NCBI RefSeq assembly: GCF_016801985.1
Contig: NZ_JAEVLS010000004.1
Span: 496,001-560,000 of the forward strand
Reading direction: 5' to 3'
DNA from: Steroidobacter gossypii
GTDB taxonomy: Bacteria; Pseudomonadota; Gammaproteobacteria; Steroidobacterales; Steroidobacteraceae
DNA length: 64,000 bases
Both the position numbers and the translations under genes were made by a program. Every line of letters starts with the position of its first letter. Position 1 is the stretch's first letter. Below the pieces are notes generated by a model. That model saw only the letters and a program-made list of their open reading frames with translations. It did not search any database and was not told where the DNA came from. Positions 55,733-64,000 of the stretch are shown piece by piece.

Positions 55733-56890
55733 ATGAATGTTTCCATCGCCACCATTGCCCCCGTCACCCCGCTCGGCCGGCTGTGCAGCTGGCGCTTCGC
55801 CTCCAGTTATCTATCGACGCTGGCCTTCATCGGTCTGTCGTATTGGATCATTGCCAGTGTCAGCGATTTTCACCGCTCGATCCTGCAAGGGCAGTGGCAT
55901 CTCGGCATGTTTTCTATCGAGGCGACGATCAGCGTGCATGCCGTGCTGGTCACGCTCGTCGTGCTGTATGCGGTGATACTGGTCCCGTACTACGCGCGCT
56001 ATCCGTGGATGCGCTCGAAGAGCTTTACCTTCATGCAGGGATTGTGGTTCGCCCTGCGACGCAGCCGCGCAGCGAAAGTCAGAGGGTCGAGTTCATCCAT
56101 GGCCTTGCCAACCACGGTGCGGCTTTCGCCGCTCGCCCGCCAGGCCGGGTTGGCGTTGCTGCTGAAGTTCTTCTTCGCGCCGTTGATGATCAACTGGTGC
56201 CTGATTCACATCGCCAACCTGGTGGGATCGCTGCTGCAGCTCGCGACCGCCGTGGACAGCGGCGTGTCCGGGCGCGTGCTGTTCGACACCTCCCTGTTCT
56301 GGGCGGCCTTTCAGCTGATTCTGTTCGTGGACACGCTGCTATTCACGTTGGGCTACATCATCGAGTTGCCGGCGCTTGGCAACCGTATCCGCAGCGTGGA
56401 TCCCACCTTCTTCGGTTGGTTCATCTGTTTGATCTGCTACCCGCCCTTCAACGATTTCACGATGCGTTTTCTGGAATGGCGCAGCAGCGACTTCCCCCAC
56501 TTCGAGAATGACTTGCTCCACCTCGGCATCAACGTGACGCTGCTGATGGCGCTGGCCGTTTTCTCCTGGGCATCGATTGCGCTGGGCTTCAAGGCCAGTA
56601 ATCTGACTAACCGAGGCATTGTCACGCATGGGCCTTACGCGTTGGTGCGACATCCTGCCTATGCGGCGAAGAACCTCGCCTGGTGGCTGGGTGCGCTTCC
56701 CACCATCGGAATGACAATCGCGGACGGCAACTGGCGCGCGACCGGCTATACGCTGGTCGCGCTATTCGGCTGGACAGTGATCTACGCACTCCGCGCTATC
56801 ACTGAAGAACGTCACTTGCTGATGTATGACAACGGCTATGCGCAATACGCTCAGAGCGTCAGGTGGCGATTCATTCCACGGCTCTGGTAG
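55733..56890 (+). CDS. ICMT/phospholipid-methyltransferase-like integral membrane protein
   Basis: 385 residues with about eight or nine membrane helices. The C-terminal part carries the isoprenylcysteine methyltransferase-like motif (NRGIVTHGPYALVRHPAYAAK) and a following ERHLL-Y segment, which bind S-adenosylmethionine and the lipid headgroup in this family. The N-terminal about 200 residues are extra membrane helices not found in short family members. It probably methylates a membrane lipid or lipid-linked group. Neighbours give no further clue. Confidence 0.8.
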   Translation: MNVSIATIAPVTPLGRLCSWRFASSYLSTLAFIGLSYWIIASVSDFHRSILQGQWHLGMFSIEATISVHAVLVTLVVLYAVILVPYYARYPWMRSKSFTFMQGLWFALRRSRAAKVRGSSSSMALPTTVRLSPLARQAGLALLLKFFFAPLMINWCLIHIANLVGSLLQLATAVDSGVSGRVLFDTSLFWAAFQLILFVDTLLFTLGYIIELPALGNRIRSVDPTFFGWFICLICYPPFNDFTMRFLEWRSSDFPHFENDLLHLGINVTLLMALAVFSWASIALGFKASNLTNRGIVTHGPYALVRHPAYAAKNLAWWLGALPTIGMTIADGNWRATGYTLVALFGWTVIYALRAITEERHLLMYDNGYAQYAQSVRWRFIPRLW

Positions 56891-57065
56891 CGCGGCTCCC
56901 AGCGTCAGCGCAACCTGAAGGATTTGCAAGTCCTTGTCGCCAATCGGCGTCGCGGACAACGCTGTACTTTTTCAGCACTGCTGTACAAGAATCCGGGCGT
57001 GACAGGGATGTCGCGCGACAAGACCCGCGAGCTGCGACGGAATATTCGCAACCAAAGGATCGTTA

Positions 57066-57608
57066 GTGCTCGAAAGCAATCGCCGCCACCGCACCGAACC
57101 CACGATCGCTGCCCTGCTCCCGGCGGTGTACGACGAACTGAGGCGACTGGCGGCGACACAAATAGCCAGGCGCGCGCACGATGCGACATTACAACCGACG
57201 GCGCTGGTTCACGAAGCCTGGCTGCGCCTGAGTCGCGCCGAAGCCGGCGAATGGCAGAGTCGGGCGCACTTCATCGCCGCCGCCACTGAAACGATGCGCC
57301 ATATATTGATCGACCGGGCTCGTCGTCGGCAGGCGCTTCGCCATGGTGGCGCGAATCAGCATATAGATATCGATGAAGTGGAGCTTGCCGAAACTGGCGA
57401 GGAGGATGAGCGCCTGCTCGCCATGAGCGCCGCCATCGATCGGCTCGAGCTTGAACACCCGCAAATCGCCGAGCTGGTCAAGCTGCGCTACTTCGTCGGC
57501 CTGGAAGTGAATGAAGCCGCGCTCGCCTTGAGCGTGTCGCGCGCCACCGCCAATCGCTGGTGGATGTTCGCCAAGACGTGGATCTATCGCGAGCTGCGCA
57601 ACTCCTAG
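57066..57608 (+). CDS. ECF-type sigma factor
   Basis: 180 residues starting at GTG 57066, six bases after AAGGA. Region 2 has YDELRRLAATQIAR and TALVHEAWLRL; region 4 has LKLRYFVGLEVNEAALALSVSRATANRWW. It belongs to the ECF group common next to serine/threonine kinases, and the kinase gene starts 15 bp downstream. Kinase-controlled release is known for such pairs. Its targets may include the type III genes that follow, but this is only positional. Confidence 0.92.
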   Translation: MLESNRRHRTEPTIAALLPAVYDELRRLAATQIARRAHDATLQPTALVHEAWLRLSRAEAGEWQSRAHFIAAATETMRHILIDRARRRQALRHGGANQHIDIDEVELAETGEEDERLLAMSAAIDRLELEHPQIAELVKLRYFVGLEVNEAALALSVSRATANRWWMFAKTWIYRELRNS

Positions 57609-57623
57609 AGAGACGCTTCGAGC

Positions 57624-60464
57624 ATGACCCAGACGCTGCAGCTTGAAGAAGCGCTGTTCTCATCCGCGCTGGCGCTGCCCGAATCTGAACGGGCGCGCTT
57701 TCTCGATCGCGCCTGCGGCGACGACCGCAGCCTGCGCGAGCGCATCGACGCGCTACTCTCAGGCGTGCAGCCCGCGGACGACTTTATCTCGCCAATTATC
57801 CCCAGCGCTGCGGCCGATTCGAAGCGCAGTTGGCTCGAGGAGCATGCGGAAGTCGAAGCCATCGGTCCGTATCGGCTGTTACATCAGATAGGCGAAGGCG
57901 GCTGCGGCGTCGTATACCTGGCGGAGCAATCGCAACCTCTGCAACGACAAGTCGCGCTGAAGATCATCAAGCTCGGCATGGACACGCGGGCGGTGGTCTC
58001 GCGCTTCCAGGCGGAGCGGCAAGTGCTGGCGATGATGGATCATCCAGGCATCGCCACGGTGTTCGACGCCGGCTCGACGCCGACTGGCCGGCCCTACTTC
58101 GTCATGGAGCTGGTGCGCGGGATCAAGATCACCGACTACTGCGCTCAATGCCGACTCACGCTCGAAGAGCGCATTCGCCTGTTCATTCAGGTGTGCCACG
58201 CAATTCAGCACGCGCATGCCAAAGGCGTCATCCATCGCGACATCAAACCCTCCAACATTCTGGTGACCCTGCACGAGGGCGCGGCGCTGGCCAAAGTCAT
58301 CGACTTCGGTGTGGCCAAGGCCACGCAGGGGCGCGTCGGCGATCACACGCAGTTCACAGCATTCGATCAGTTTGTCGGCACGCCCGCCTACATGAGCCCC
58401 GAGCAGACATATCCGGGCAACGGCGCGGTCGATGCCCAGAGCGACATTTATGCGCTCGGCGTGCTGCTGTACGAGCTACTGACGGGATGCCTGCCCTTTG
58501 ATGTCAATGCCGTCTCGGATTCGCAAATCGCCGCGATCAAACAGCGCATTCGTGGCGACGAGCCGCAGCGACCATCTCACAAACTTCGCACACTGTCGCC
58601 CGAGCAGGCCGCTGTCGCCATTGCGCGCGTTCGTGTCCCATTGGCGCAGCTGAGCAAACATTTGCAAGGCGAGCTCGATTGGATCGTGCTTCGCTGCCTT
58701 GAAAAGGAACCGGGTCGTCGCTACGCGAGCGCCACCGAACTGGCGCAGGATCTGGAACGTCATCTGCGCAACGAGCCGGTGCTGGCGCGTCCACATACAG
58801 CCGTGTATGCGCTGGCAAAATTCGCGCGACGACATCGGGCCGTGGTCGGGATGTTCGCCGTGTTTGTTCTGTTCCTGGTCGGCGCGACCGCTGTGAGTGC
58901 CTGGCTGGCCGTGCGCGCCAGGCAAGCGGAGCATCGAGCGCAGATCGAAGCCGCATCGCGCGAGCAGGTGATCAACTTCCTGCGAGACGATCTGCTCGCT
59001 CAGGCAGGGCCGGACGAACAGCCGGAGCCGGACGTGAAGCTGCGCACGGTCCTCGATCGCGCTGCCGCCAAAGCACGTGAGCGCTTCGTCGACCAGCCGT
59101 TGATCGAGGCCAATGTGCAGTACACGCTCGCCACGACGTACGACGCACTCGGCGCGTACGCTACGGCGCGGGAACATCACGAGCGTGCGCTCGAGCTGCG
59201 GCGTCAACAGCTCGGTGAAGATCATCCGGAGACACTTCAGTCTCGGGCCCAGCTCGTCAGCATCATGATCGCGGAATCGAGCTACGAGGAAGCGGAGCCG
59301 CTCGCCATGGAGACGCTCGATCGCATGACCCGAGTGCGCGGCGCCGAGCACTCCGACACATTGGCTCACGCGGGCAACGTGGCGCTGCTGCTCTATCAGC
59401 GCGGCAAGTTCGAACAGATGGTGTCGCTGCTCGAGAAGATCCTGCCGACTCAGCAGCGCATCCTGGGCGAGGCGCACGAAGAGACGCTGTCGACCATGAA
59501 TAACCTGGCGATCGGCTATCGCAATCAGGGCAGATATCTGAACGCTCAGCAGCTGCATGCGCAAGAGCTGGCGATCTGTCGCAAGGCGTTCGGGCCGGAG
59601 CATCCGAGCACGCTGACTTCGATGAACAACCTCGCCAATACGCACGCGGATCTCGGTCAGTGGGATCAGGCGATGGCGCTCAATGGCGAGGCCTTCGAGA
59701 TCTCGCGCCGCATCGCCGGCGAGGATCATCCCGAGACGCTGATCATCCGTCACAACCTTGCGACCAGCCATCGTGAAATCGGCGACCTGCAAACCGCCGA
59801 GCGCCTGCAGACGCAGACCGTCGAGCTCTCGCGGCGGACCATCGGCGTGGATCACACCAACACGCTCAGAGCCGAGAACCTCCTGGCTTCGATCTATCGG
59901 GATCGCGGCGAGTTGGGCGCGGCTGCGAAGTTACAAGCCAGTGTGGTCGAGCGAGCCACCAAGGCTTACGGCGCCGATCATCCGCTTGCCATCGTCACCG
60001 CGACCCATCTTGCTCAAACCTATCAGGAGCAGGGTAATCTGGCGCGGGCGGAGACCCTGTTGCGCGAGGTAGCACCGCGCGCCATCGAGGTGTTTGGCCC
60101 AACCGAGTCGTACACGCTGGACCTCAACGATCGACTCGCTTCAGTGCTGATCGAACGTGGCAATTTCTCGGATGCGCTCGAATTGCTACGTGAGACTTCG
60201 GCGCAGCGCGAACGAAACGCACCGACTCATTGGCGCACTCTGAAGACGCAGAGCTTGCTCGGCGTAGCGCTCGCCGGCGCAGGCCTGCGCGAAGAATCCG
60301 AAAAGGTGCTCAAGAGCACATATGAACGCTTGATGGTCACCCGCTTGCCCGCGTATGAAGCTCGCCTGCGCCAGCGAACCGCGCAGGCGCTGGTCGCGCT
60401 TTATGCAACGTGGAACAAGCCGGCCGAAGCCGCGCGCTGGCGAGAGACAGTGACAACCATGTGA
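57624..60464 (+). CDS. Ser/Thr protein kinase with C-terminal TPR array
   Basis: 946 residues. Kinase domain (about 80-380): G-loop IGEGGCGVVY, Lys in VALKIIKLG, catalytic loop HRDIKPSN, DFGVA and GTPAYMSPEQ, all intact. One membrane helix (about 412-435, VVGMFAVFVLFLVGATAV) separates it from about eight TPR motifs (about 480-900; repeats such as TMNNLAIGYRNQGRY and SMNNLANTHADLGQW). The TPR part is probably periplasmic and senses partners. Operon with the ECF sigma factor. Confidence 0.94.
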   Translation: MTQTLQLEEALFSSALALPESERARFLDRACGDDRSLRERIDALLSGVQPADDFISPIIPSAAADSKRSWLEEHAEVEAIGPYRLLHQIGEGGCGVVYLAEQSQPLQRQVALKIIKLGMDTRAVVSRFQAERQVLAMMDHPGIATVFDAGSTPTGRPYFVMELVRGIKITDYCAQCRLTLEERIRLFIQVCHAIQHAHAKGVIHRDIKPSNILVTLHEGAALAKVIDFGVAKATQGRVGDHTQFTAFDQFVGTPAYMSPEQTYPGNGAVDAQSDIYALGVLLYELLTGCLPFDVNAVSDSQIAAIKQRIRGDEPQRPSHKLRTLSPEQAAVAIARVRVPLAQLSKHLQGELDWIVLRCLEKEPGRRYASATELAQDLERHLRNEPVLARPHTAVYALAKFARRHRAVVGMFAVFVLFLVGATAVSAWLAVRARQAEHRAQIEAASREQVINFLRDDLLAQAGPDEQPEPDVKLRTVLDRAAAKARERFVDQPLIEANVQYTLATTYDALGAYATAREHHERALELRRQQLGEDHPETLQSRAQLVSIMIAESSYEEAEPLAMETLDRMTRVRGAEHSDTLAHAGNVALLLYQRGKFEQMVSLLEKILPTQQRILGEAHEETLSTMNNLAIGYRNQGRYLNAQQLHAQELAICRKAFGPEHPSTLTSMNNLANTHADLGQWDQAMALNGEAFEISRRIAGEDHPETLIIRHNLATSHREIGDLQTAERLQTQTVELSRRTIGVDHTNTLRAENLLASIYRDRGELGAAAKLQASVVERATKAYGADHPLAIVTATHLAQTYQEQGNLARAETLLREVAPRAIEVFGPTESYTLDLNDRLASVLIERGNFSDALELLRETSAQRERNAPTHWRTLKTQSLLGVALAGAGLREESEKVLKSTYERLMVTRLPAYEARLRQRTAQALVALYATWNKPAEAARWRETVTTM

Positions 60465-60549
60465 GCCTTCTGACTCCCCGATTTCGTAAGCAGTGATAGA
60501 GCGGCGCTCCGGCGCTCGCTCCACTGACCAACGATTGAAAGGAGCAGAC

Positions 60550-61410
60550 ATGACCACATGTCCGCAGTGTTCGGCGGCGCAGAGCTGGAAGCTGGGCGAT
60601 GGACGTTATAAGTGCCAGGGCTGCGGCCATCGGTACAGCTGGCGTTCAGTTTGGGAATCGATTCGCCTGGCCGAAGCGGCCAAGACGCAACTGCTGAGCG
60701 CGTTCGTGCAAGGCGCTTCAGTGTACAGCCAGCGACACGAAGCCGACGCATGCGTCGACACCAAGGAGCGCTTCTACCGTTTGATTCGCGCCTGTTGCGC
60801 CATCGACGCGCGCGTGAGTCGCTCCGCATTCGCGGTGGCTCAGTGTCGCCCCGCTCCATCGCGGCAACGTAGCGGCTTTCGCGGCTGGACCACTGCCAGC
60901 CGAGTGCTCGTCATGGGCATCGCTCAGCACGAAGGCACGGTGATGGTCGCGGCTCCCGACGGGCCGCCGGAAGCGAGCGTGCCATTGCTTCGCGAACGAA
61001 CCGCCGTTGGTGGCGTATGGACCATCGATCATCAGCAGGCGCTGGCGAACCTGCAGGTTCGCGGTCGCTACGTCGTCGTCAACGCTCGCAACACCATTCC
61101 CCTGGGATCGACGCCCATCGAGGAATTCTGGGGCTTCGCGAAACAGCGCCTGCAGACGCTCCGCAAGATCCCCTGCAGCTTTTTTCACCTGTATCTCGGC
61201 GAGATGTGTTTCCGATTCAATCATCGCCATGAGGAGCTGGCCGCGCTGCTGGCCGCTCGGCTGCGCTCCACCTCCATTCAAAGCGCACGCGCCATGATCG
61301 ACGACTCGGCAGCCCTGCTGAACGCCCGGCGGGCACGCGGTCCGAAAGCGCCCGGTGCTCCTGGCGTTTTGTCGTCTCGAGCCGCGATTTGCGTTGGCGA
61401 CTTCACGTGA
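60550..61410 (+). CDS. IS1595-like transposase homologue, possibly domesticated
   Basis: 286 residues from the ATG at 60550, which has a perfect AAGGAG. An N-terminal zinc ribbon (CPQC and CQGC) and a C-terminal segment GSTPIEEFWGFAKQRLQT, then FRFNHRHEEL, are characteristic of IS1595/ISXO2 transposases. The first catalytic Asp block (normally VEIDE) is not recognisable and no terminal inverted repeats are seen. It may be a remnant or a domesticated DNA-binding protein, as the frame is intact and the ribosome site strong. It sits between the kinase and the type III operon. Confidence 0.65.
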   Translation: MTTCPQCSAAQSWKLGDGRYKCQGCGHRYSWRSVWESIRLAEAAKTQLLSAFVQGASVYSQRHEADACVDTKERFYRLIRACCAIDARVSRSAFAVAQCRPAPSRQRSGFRGWTTASRVLVMGIAQHEGTVMVAAPDGPPEASVPLLRERTAVGGVWTIDHQQALANLQVRGRYVVVNARNTIPLGSTPIEEFWGFAKQRLQTLRKIPCSFFHLYLGEMCFRFNHRHEELAALLAARLRSTSIQSARAMIDDSAALLNARRARGPKAPGAPGVLSSRAAICVGDFT

Positions 61411-61452
61411 CGCAGCTAACGTTTCGTGCATCACACTCCACGGTGAACGCGC

Positions 61453-62586
61453 GTGTCCGAAAGTCACGTAACAACTGATGCGACCGCGGTAGCCCCGCTC
61501 AGACAAATATATGTTCTGAACGGCTTGCATCACGGCGCGACCGCGGCATTGCCCGACGACGGCAAGCTCGTGATCGGCTCGGATTTCTCCTCCGGCGTCG
61601 TGCTCTGTGACGGCGGAGTGGCTGCCGCTCATTGCCAGATCAGCGCGGATCGATTCGGCATGAGCTGTCGCGCACTCAATGCGTCCGTTGCCATCGACGG
61701 CCGGCATATCGCGCCTGGCGAGATTGCCGCGCTCAGCGAGGGACAGATCGTCGAATGCGGCGAAGCCGCTTTCAGTGTCGGGGCTGCTTCGACCGATTGG
61801 CAGCGGCTCCAGCAGCGCCTCGCCGTGCGCACCGAGGAGACGGGAGCGATCGGTTCGCTGCGCAAAGTGAATCCGTATGTGCTGTTCGCGACATTACTGG
61901 TGGGACTCACCGGTGTGCTGAGCCTGACTTATGCGGCGCTCTCCACGCCGGAGTCGGCAGATATGCCTTCCAGAGTGGACGCCGCGCGTCAGTGGCTCGC
62001 AAAGATCGCACCCACCGGCAGCGAGCTCGAGATTGGCATCGATCAACGCAATGGACGCGAGTTGCTGCTGTCCGGTTACGTGCCCAGCAACGATCATCGG
62101 ATCAAACTATCCGACGATGCCGCTGTTTCGAGCTTCCGACCACGCGTCGAAGTGTTTGCGACGGACGAGATGTTGGAGGCGATGTCACGGATGGCATCGA
62201 TGGCGCACATCGCTTGCGAACCGCAGTATCGCGGCGGCGGGCAGCTCGTTTGCACACAGCCGATCGCATCGGAGCAGGAGGCGACTCGCCTGCGCACGCT
62301 GGCCAAAGATGTGCCCGGCCTGCGCCTGCTCGACTTGCAAGTACTGCCGGTCGCGCGAGTGGCGGAGACGACGTCTAAGGCGCAACCCAATCAGATCACG
62401 CAGCGCTTTGCAGTGCTGATGTGGCGCCAGCAGCGCTATCTGGTGAATGAGGTAGGCAAGCGTTATCGAGAAGGCGACGAGTTCGACGGTTTCAACATCA
62501 AACGCATCGAGCTGGATCGTGTGGTGTTCGCGCGTGACGGCCGCGAATATGAGTTCTATGTCGCTGCATTGGGTAAGCGCTCATGA
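61453..62586 (+). CDS. sctD: Type III secretion inner-ring protein SctD
   Basis: 377 residues from GTG 61453. Cytoplasmic FHA-like domain (about 20-110), one membrane helix (about 140-165, YVLFATLLVGLTGVLSLTY) and a periplasmic ring-building region with BON-like repeats, as in YscD/PscD. SctD forms the outer ring of the inner membrane basal body. Its stop overlaps the next start as ATGA. The following genes are in the Ysc order D-E-F-G-I, which strengthens the call. Confidence 0.85.
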   Translation: MSESHVTTDATAVAPLRQIYVLNGLHHGATAALPDDGKLVIGSDFSSGVVLCDGGVAAAHCQISADRFGMSCRALNASVAIDGRHIAPGEIAALSEGQIVECGEAAFSVGAASTDWQRLQQRLAVRTEETGAIGSLRKVNPYVLFATLLVGLTGVLSLTYAALSTPESADMPSRVDAARQWLAKIAPTGSELEIGIDQRNGRELLLSGYVPSNDHRIKLSDDAAVSSFRPRVEVFATDEMLEAMSRMASMAHIACEPQYRGGGQLVCTQPIASEQEATRLRTLAKDVPGLRLLDLQVLPVARVAETTSKAQPNQITQRFAVLMWRQQRYLVNEVGKRYREGDEFDGFNIKRIELDRVVFARDGREYEFYVAALGKRS

Positions 62587-62828
62587 CCTTGGTGAAACCC
62601 GACGATCCAGACACCTACGGCGAGCTCGCGCGTCGTCTGCACGACGATGCGAGCGACAGCGTGCTGACGGAATATCGCAGTTGTTTCGAGCAGGCTCGCG
62701 ATAGCGCGCGTCAACGCTTGCACGAGCCCTTACCCGAGGATGAATTTCGTACTCAGCAGGCGCTCGCGCAAAGCGCCGAACTGTCGATCGAAGTGCTCGA
62801 GGCGGTGCACGCGAGCTTGCGAGGATGA
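62583..62828 (+). CDS. YscE/PscE-like needle co-chaperone
   Basis: 81 residues, mostly two amphipathic helices. The pattern of the second half (FEQARDSARQRLHEPLPEDEF, then ALAQSAELSIEVLEAV) fits PscE-type co-chaperones that hold the needle subunit together with a TPR chaperone. Overlaps sctD by 4 bp and precedes the needle-like gene. Similarity is by pattern and order, not strong sequence. Confidence 0.6.
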   Translation: MTLVKPDDPDTYGELARRLHDDASDSVLTEYRSCFEQARDSARQRLHEPLPEDEFRTQQALAQSAELSIEVLEAVHASLRG

Positions 62829-62874
62829 CGAGTACTTTGCCCCCCATGTAAGTGCATGTAACGAGGAGAGGACG

Positions 62875-63093
62875 ATGACCATTGCCCTGAACGGTTTGGT
62901 GAACACGGTAGGCAGCGCCGAGAGCACGGCATCCAGCGCGGTGAACGGCCTGGGCGCCAACTCCACGGCGGCCGAGCTGACGCAGGCCAGCCTGCGCATG
63001 AATCAGTATCAGATCGTCGCGACGGCCGTGTCGGCCATCATCAAGTCCGACTCCGAAGCGAAGTCGGCGCCGGCCCGCGCCATCTCTCGCTAA
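62875..63093 (+). CDS. sctF: Type III secretion needle subunit-like protein (SctF-like)
   Basis: 72 residues from the ATG at 62875, after GGAGAGG. Length, a Ser/Ala/Asn-rich N-terminus and a C-terminal helix (LRMNQYQIVATAVSAIIK) fit needle subunits, which polymerise into the extracellular needle. The usual C-terminal hydrophobic residue is replaced by an Ala/Arg-rich tail. Its place between the E-like and G-like genes supports the call. Confidence 0.65.
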   Translation: MTIALNGLVNTVGSAESTASSAVNGLGANSTAAELTQASLRMNQYQIVATAVSAIIKSDSEAKSAPARAISR

Positions 63094-63105
63094 CAGGAGA
63101 GCGAC

Positions 63106-63591
63106 ATGTCACAGCAAGGCGTCGCGAGCATCGGCATTCCCCCACGGCGTATCAAGGCGCCGGATCCGCTGCTGCTCGAGCGCCTTGCTGAGACGGGATT
63201 CCTGGCCACCGAGTTCGGCATGCACGAGCGCGCCGAACAGATATTCATCTGCCTGCGCCAGCTGCGGCCGGGCAAACCCTCGCCGCTTATCGCGCTGGCC
63301 ATGGTGCACGCGAGGCGCGGCCAGCTCGATCAAGCCATCGACGAGCTCAACGCCCTGCTGGAAACGCATCCCGATTGTGAGATCGGCCGTGCGGTGCTCG
63401 GCACGATGCTGGTGCACGCGCGCCGCCCGGGAGCGCTCGAGCTGTTCGAGAAGATCATCGCCGATGGCGCCGACGCCGGCGCCATCAGCATCGCCAACTG
63501 CTGTGTCGAGCTCGCTCGCAAGCAGGAGGCTCCGCCGGAAAGCGACGCGAGCTCGTTCGCCTACTTCCGGCATTACAACGTCAGCCCGTGA
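63106..63591 (+). CDS. YscG-like TPR chaperone of the needle subunit
   Basis: 161 residues, starting 12 bp after the needle-like gene. Helical TPR-type repeats (LLERLAETGFLATEFGMHERAEQIF; PLIALAMVHARRGQLDQAIDEL) as in YscG/PscG, which clamp the needle C-terminus in the cytoplasm before secretion. The HrpB1-type TPR family is an alternative name for similar proteins. Confidence 0.7.
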   Translation: MSQQGVASIGIPPRRIKAPDPLLLERLAETGFLATEFGMHERAEQIFICLRQLRPGKPSPLIALAMVHARRGQLDQAIDELNALLETHPDCEIGRAVLGTMLVHARRPGALELFEKIIADGADAGAISIANCCVELARKQEAPPESDASSFAYFRHYNVSP

Positions 63592-63630
63592 GCATGCTCA
63601 CGGCCCCCCTTCGACAACGGAGATTTCCGC

Positions 63631-64000
63631 GTGAGCACCCCCGTCGTTCTACCCGATCTGGCGTTTGCCCCGCAAAGCTCGCAAAACCCTGTCAGCCGTG
63701 CGCCGAGCTCACCTGAGTCGGTGGCGCGCTTCGAACAGCTCATGTTCGCACCGAACAACACATCGGCGGCAAGCGCGAGCGGCTCGTTCGTCACGAGCGG
63801 CGTCGGCGAGAACCGCTTGCAGCTGCACCTGGAGCGCCTGTCGCAGCGCTGGGAAGCGAGTCAGGCTGCCTTGCATCGCTTCTCGGATGGCAAGGAAGTA
63901 ACCACCAAGGAACTGGTGGTGACCCAGATGCAAATGATCAATTGCGCGCTGGATGTCGAAGTCTCCTCCAAGTGCGCATCGATCTTCGAGAACGGCGTCC
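63631..64000 (+). CDS. sctI: Type III secretion inner-rod protein SctI, 3'-partial
   Basis: Begins at GTG 63631 (GGAG upstream) and runs off the right edge after 123 codons. The middle and end (ELVVTQMQMINCALDVEVSSKCAS) match the C-terminal helix of YscI/PscI-like inner-rod proteins, which connect the needle to the export apparatus. Only a few residues should be missing. The rest of the type III cluster lies to the right of the window. Confidence 0.75.
   Translation, partial: MSTPVVLPDLAFAPQSSQNPVSRAPSSPESVARFEQLMFAPNNTSAASASGSFVTSGVGENRLQLHLERLSQRWEASQAALHRFSDGKEVTTKELVVTQMQMINCALDVEVSSKCASIFENGV

Noticed and set aside
60464-61453. A complete insertion sequence around the IS1595-like gene
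   Set aside because: No terminal inverted repeats or target duplication are visible in the flanks.
1-64000. CRISPR arrays, tRNA and rRNA genes
   Set aside because: No regularly spaced repeats and no tRNA or rRNA signatures were seen on either strand by reading.

Overview
The window is a GC-rich bacterial chromosome segment with dense genes and operons. Large TonB-dependent receptors, TonB-coupled polysaccharide loci, a tryptophan-halogenase-like protein, sigma-54 regulation and the start of a type III secretion cluster point to a Gram-negative gammaproteobacterium. Something near Xanthomonadales/Steroidobacteraceae fits best; this is inferred from gene content, as no rRNA is present.

Region 1 (1-3221): the 3' part of a molybdenum hydroxylase large-subunit gene, followed by a secreted LVIVD-repeat protein.

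Region 2 (3289-22041), the most interesting part: a locus that appears to make and export small double-glycine-leader peptides. Two near-identical 86-residue precursors (5955-6215 and 21699-21959) lie at its two ends and face inward. Each has a strong sigma-54 promoter, a conserved 5' leader hairpin and a 3' terminator. Between them, or just outside the left end, are a sigma-54 activator, a PpiC-type foldase, a third leader-like peptide and a peptidase-C39 ABC exporter with two cyclic-nucleotide-binding domains. The rest are a HlyD adaptor, a double-FHA membrane protein, a NodT/TolC-type outer membrane lipoprotein, a Ser/Thr kinase, an autotransporter-type beta-barrel and a caspase-fold protein with Sel1 repeats and a long coiled coil. 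The peptide cores are Tyr/Trp-rich, lack Cys, and are better conserved between the two copies than their leaders. I do not recognise this as a described system.

Region 3 (22538-27855): DUF6494 and DUF4440 proteins, then histidine utilisation (hutC divergent from hutH-hutU) and a small cytochrome c.

Region 4 (28032-56890): plant cell-wall polysaccharide use. A GH95 fucosidase faces an L-fucose oxidation operon: aldo/keto reductase, a fuconolactonase-SAF fusion, a UxaA-type dehydratase half, an SDR, a FucP-like symporter and an IclR regulator. Then come a pectate lyase-pectinesterase fusion, two TonB receptors, a CE12 esterase, a GH31 alpha-xylosidase, a halogenase-like flavoprotein, and GH5, GH43 and GH11 enzymes. 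A TTCA-N4-TGAA palindrome lies upstream of three of these transcription units and suggests one shared regulator. The block ends with an ICMT-like membrane methyltransferase.

Region 5 (57066-64000): an ECF sigma factor with a TPR Ser/Thr kinase, a solitary IS1595-like transposase homologue, and the beginning of a type III secretion operon in Ysc order (sctD, E-like, F-like, G-like, sctI), cut by the window end.
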